This document shows positions 25,739 through 27,547 of a stretch of DNA of 27,547 nt, in pieces. The position numbers and the translations under genes were made by a program. The stretch's first letter is position 1, and each line of letters opens with the position of its first letter. The stretch comes from Eubacteriaceae bacterium UBA4266 (lineage in GTDB: Bacteria > Bacillota > Clostridia > Eubacteriales > Eubacteriaceae), in assembly GCA_002396065.1 (NCBI GenBank), contig DGWE01000092.1, positions 9,334-36,880 of the forward strand, read 5' to 3'. A model generated the notes under the pieces. That model did no database searches. It was not told the DNA's origin and worked only from the letters and a program-made list of their open reading frames with translations.

Positions 25739-26051
25739 CGTCATCTCCCATAAGAATTTGAACAATTTCCATTTTTTGTTCCGTAGTCATGTGCTCTGCA
25801 TTTCTTGCAATCAATTTTTTTGCATAGCTAAGTTCTGATTTCGTATCTTCAGGAATACCTTCCAATAAATATTCCGATGTCGTATCAAGGGCGACGGCAA
25901 GTTTACTCATTACACTTGCACGTGGCACACGGTCTCCTTTTATATAATGTGAAATTGCAGCTTCTGTACATCCTACTGTCTCGGCTAATTGACGTTGTGT
26001 TATGCCTTTTATTTTCAATATTTCTTTAATCCTTTCTCCTAGAGTAATCAC
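25731..26051 (-). CDS. XRE/Cro-CI family repressor (ImmR-like)
   Basis: A 106-residue DNA-binding protein: N-terminal helix-turn-helix (ERIKEILKIKGITQRQLAE, then TVGCTEAAISHYIKGDRVPR) followed by a short helical tail. GTG start at 26049-26051 with a perfect AAGGAGG seven bases before. It overlaps immA by eight bases. Two inverted AATTRTCATTTT-type boxes flank its promoter, indicating autoregulation, and a related sequence upstream of the DUF4417 gene suggests it controls that operon as well. Confidence 0.93.
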   Translation of the reverse strand: MITLGERIKEILKIKGITQRQLAETVGCTEAAISHYIKGDRVPRASVMSKLAVALDTTSEYLLEGIPEDTKSELSYAKKLIARNAEHMTTEQKMEIVQILMGDDDE

Positions 26052-26065
26052 GACAAATCCTCCTT

Positions 26066-26119
26066 AAAATGACAATTAATTCCATACATACATTAACATA
26101 TAAATTATCATTTTGTCAA
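26066..26119 (-). promoter_or_regulatory. Promoter and inverted operator boxes of the XRE-immA operon
   Basis: Minus strand TTGACA (26114-26119) and a -10 near 26090-26096 (TAATGT or TTAATG). Two 12-base inverted boxes, AAAATGACAATT at 26066-26077 and AATTATCATTTT at 26103-26114 (11 of 12 matching as inverted copies, 25 bases apart), bracket the promoter and leader. Confidence 0.65.
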
Positions 26120-26138
26120 GTTCAATGTTAAAGGAATC

Positions 26139-26170
26139 CGCACCGCGTTTTTCAACCGTTAATTTTTGCA
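26139..26170 (+). repeat. folC 3'-end repeat, right copy (candidate attachment site)
   Basis: Encodes the folC tail RTAFFNR and a TAA in the plus direction, but no folC body precedes it. Differs from 22485-22516 at two positions, one synonymous (ACG to ACC) and one after the stop. Confidence 0.75.
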
Positions 26171-26176
26171 ATAAAC

Positions 26177-26202
26177 AAGGGACTGCCCTTTGACAGTCCC
26201 TT
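26177..26202 (+). terminator. Terminator hairpin, copy 2 of the exact 26-base repeat
   Basis: Same AAGGGACTG / CAGTCCCTT hairpin as 23611-23636, here seven bases after the right folC-end repeat and followed by TTTT. It looks like an original folC terminator. Confidence 0.8.
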
Positions 26203-26233
26203 TTGAGATGGATATTCTTTTCCTTACTTTTTC

Positions 26234-26311
26234 TTATTTATTCATTTTAAGCAAGTCCGCTAAAATCATGACAGGCAGTAACACGATTCCCAAAATAATC
26301 AGCGATAACAT
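26234..26311 (-). CDS. Tiny hydrophobic membrane peptide
   Basis: A 25-residue frame, MLSLIILGIVLLPVMILADL and four more residues after it, one membrane helix. Its ATG is preceded by AAAGGGAG eight bases upstream, a strong ribosome site, and it follows the membrane-protein gene by 28 bases. Not recognised as any known peptide; the case rests on the ribosome site and hydrophobicity. An in-frame ATG seven codons earlier lacks a site. Confidence 0.4.
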   Translation of the reverse strand: MLSLIILGIVLLPVMILADLLKMNK

Positions 26312-26339
26312 CGCATTGACTCCCTTTCGCATCAAGCGG

Positions 26340-26699
26340 TCAGCTTGCCTGTTTTTTGTTGAGTATGACGCTGACAACCGCGAGCACCGCGCAGATCAAG
26401 CACCACCCCGACCAGATGTAAAGGTCGGAATAGCTGCCCGCATTGGTAAAACCGAGCAGTGCGGCCAAACCAAACAGTACAATCAATGCAATGTTGCCGC
26501 CCTTACCAACGCCCTTTCTTGTCGCGATAGAAACGATGCCACCAGCCAGCATAAAAATCGCAACCATCGCACCTGCGCTTCCACTCACCTCACCGTTGGA
26601 TTCCAGTGCGTTGTAAGTGCCGGCCGCGCAGGACTGAAACAGCACAAAGACGCACAGCACAATCGATAAGATCCCCGAAATTAATTTCCAATTTTTCAT
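26340..26699 (-). CDS. Small four-helix membrane protein of unknown function
   Basis: A 119-residue protein with hydrophobic segments at about residues 6-25, 43-60, 70-88 and 93-112. The first segment ends in SCAAGTYNALESNGEVSG, a short outside loop that could be a poor lipobox. ATG at 26697-26699 (the TTG one codon earlier is rejected), with AGAGAGAAC upstream. It starts 16 bases after the Ltp-repeat gene, so the two form an operon. No family named with confidence. Confidence 0.7.
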   Translation of the reverse strand: MKNWKLISGILSIVLCVFVLFQSCAAGTYNALESNGEVSGSAGAMVAIFMLAGGIVSIATRKGVGKGGNIALIVLFGLAALLGFTNAGSYSDLYIWSGWCLICAVLAVVSVILNKKQAS

Positions 26700-26715
26700 C
26701 AATGTTCTCTCTATC

Positions 26716-27306
26716 CTAGTTGCTTAAATGATCCACGGCGTACTGCGCTTCAGACTGGGTAAATTTTTCTCCGTAGGACGACGTCAGTTGATCGTAAATC
26801 GCCGATTTTGACATGTTCATTTCTTTCTGATAGCTTTTTGCCTTTTCAAGGGCGTTTTTATTGTAATCCGCGTCGAGGTGATCGACGGCATACTGCGCGG
26901 CGTCTGCCGGGAATTGTTCGCCGTAATCTGACGTCAACTGGTCGTAAATCCCCTGCTTCGACATGTACATTGTATCTGAATATTCTTTCGCCTTGATCAA
27001 AGCGTTGCGCTGTTCCGCTGTCGGCTTAGCGCCCTTGGAGTAAACCACCGTTACAGAAGAACCCTGCGCCACCTTCGTGCCGGCTTTAACACTCTGACTG
27101 ATAAAGGCGCCGTTCTGGACGTCGCTTGAGTATTGCTTCTTCACGTTGATCGTGATTTGATTGTCCTTCCCCCATTGATCCCGATCGGCTTCACTCATCG
27201 AACTGAAATCGGCCATGGCAACTTTTTTCGCCGACTTGCTGCTTGAGCTGGACGACGAATCGTCATTTCCCCCGGCTGAACCGATGATCCCAATTAAAAT
27301 GATCAC
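26716..27306 (-). CDS. PASTA-like and Ltp-repeat surface protein, 5' end removed by an IS
   Basis: The frame continues upstream from this GTG through QFWVIIV to the IS boundary at 27322, so the true N-terminus is lost. What remains is a membrane anchor helix, a Ser-rich linker, a PASTA-like segment (residues about 28-92, with SQSVKAGTKVAQGSSVTVVYSKG) and two tandem Ltp (host cell surface-exposed lipoprotein) repeats of about 45 residues, each with MSKxxIYDQLTSxYGE and AQYAVDHL. Such proteins sit at the cell surface; Ltp of a streptococcal phage blocks DNA injection by other phages. Whether the GTG at 27306 is used is unknown; it may be a pseudogene. Confidence 0.75.
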   Translation of the reverse strand: MIILIGIIGSAGGNDDSSSSSSSKSAKKVAMADFSSMSEADRDQWGKDNQITINVKKQYSSDVQNGAFISQSVKAGTKVAQGSSVTVVYSKGAKPTAEQRNALIKAKEYSDTMYMSKQGIYDQLTSDYGEQFPADAAQYAVDHLDADYNKNALEKAKSYQKEMNMSKSAIYDQLTSSYGEKFTQSEAQYAVDHLSN

Positions 27307-27322
27307 AATGATGACCCAAAAC

Positions 27323-27547
27323 TGAACCGCACCCCGTCAAGTAGACAATCAAAAAAATAAAATTTCTTTGCCATCAGGCTCACGTCTGATGGCATTTTTC
27401 ATGCCGCTATTTTATATTGATTATGTTTTTCCATAGGTGTCAACACACCTAGATTACGCTGTAAGCGCCTGTTATTGTAATACGAGATATAGTCTTCAAT
27501 CATTTTTACAAGAGAAGTTCTATCCAAAAAGCGCCTGCCGTAATAAC
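27323..27547 (-). mobile_element. IS3-family insertion sequence, one end (rest beyond window)
   Basis: The element begins at 27323 with TGAACCGCACCCCGTC, an IS3-type terminal repeat starting TG. Inside it is a hairpin GCCATCAG / CTGATGGC (27371-27394) with a T run on the minus strand, then the 3' end of the transposase gene. It interrupts the Ltp-repeat gene at 27322/27323. Confidence 0.85.
27399..27547 (-). CDS. IS3-family transposase (OrfB, rve domain), C-terminal fragment
   Basis: The last 49 residues are visible and include GRRFLDRTSLVKMIEDYISY, directly followed by YNNRRLQRNLGVLTPMEK. The YIxYYNxxRxQxxLxxLTPxE pattern closes the integrase core of IS3-family OrfB proteins. The frame is open to the right edge. 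A terminator-like hairpin follows the TGA. Confidence 0.88.
   Translation of the reverse strand, partial: YYGRRFLDRTSLVKMIEDYISYYNNRRLQRNLGVLTPMEKHNQYKIAA

Overview
The window is chromosomal DNA from a low-to-mid GC anaerobic Firmicute, most likely a clostridial or Eubacterium-like fermenter. The evidence is a CIRCE-controlled hrcA-grpE-dnaK operon, strong AAGGAGG-type ribosome sites with several TTG and GTG starts, GlpP-type antitermination, an ECF-type CbiMQO metal importer, DUF3842 and DUF1667 proteins, and AT-rich promoters close to the sigma-A consensus. I cannot name the species from sequence alone.

Layout. 1-3160: heat-shock operon hrcA-grpE-dnaK on the minus strand, with a textbook promoter and a perfect CIRCE; dnaK runs off the left edge. 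3240-6120: hemW, an orphan amino-acid-binding lipoprotein and a flavodoxin-like reductase. 6151-9184: cbiM-cbiQ-cbiO (Co/Ni uptake), divergent from a DUF3842 gene, with a near-perfect palindrome between them. 9255-18244: a glycerol region. On the minus strand lie an iron-containing alcohol dehydrogenase and dhaK-dhaL (oxidative route through dihydroxyacetone). On the plus strand lie glpK, glpP and a three-gene glycerol-3-phosphate dehydrogenase module (GlpA-like FAD protein with a [2Fe-2S] BFD domain, a second FAD/NAD oxidoreductase, and a DUF1667 cysteine protein). Both the glpK and GlpA-like transcripts begin with a leader holding an intrinsic terminator preceded by a shared TGGAGA motif, which fits control by the GlpP encoded between them.

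18340-20492: ftsX followed by a coiled-coil M23 peptidase, without ftsE. 20534-22508: 5-formyl-THF cyclo-ligase and folC.

22485-26202 is the accessory region. The last 32 bases of the folC end region are repeated, with two mismatches, at 26139-26170, and a 26-base hairpin is repeated exactly at 23611 and 26177. Between the folC-end repeats lie a RelA/SpoT-type nucleotide synthetase gene, a small conserved-looking gene pair (toxin-like and immunity-like), a DUF4417 protein, an apparent short plus-strand RNA with its own promoter and terminator, and an ImmA/IrrE protease plus XRE repressor. No integrase is visible, so this looks like a compact or decayed integrative element using the 3' end of folC as its site.

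26234-27547: a tiny membrane ORF, a small four-helix membrane protein and a PASTA/Ltp-repeat protein whose 5' end is cut off by an IS3-family element running off the right edge.
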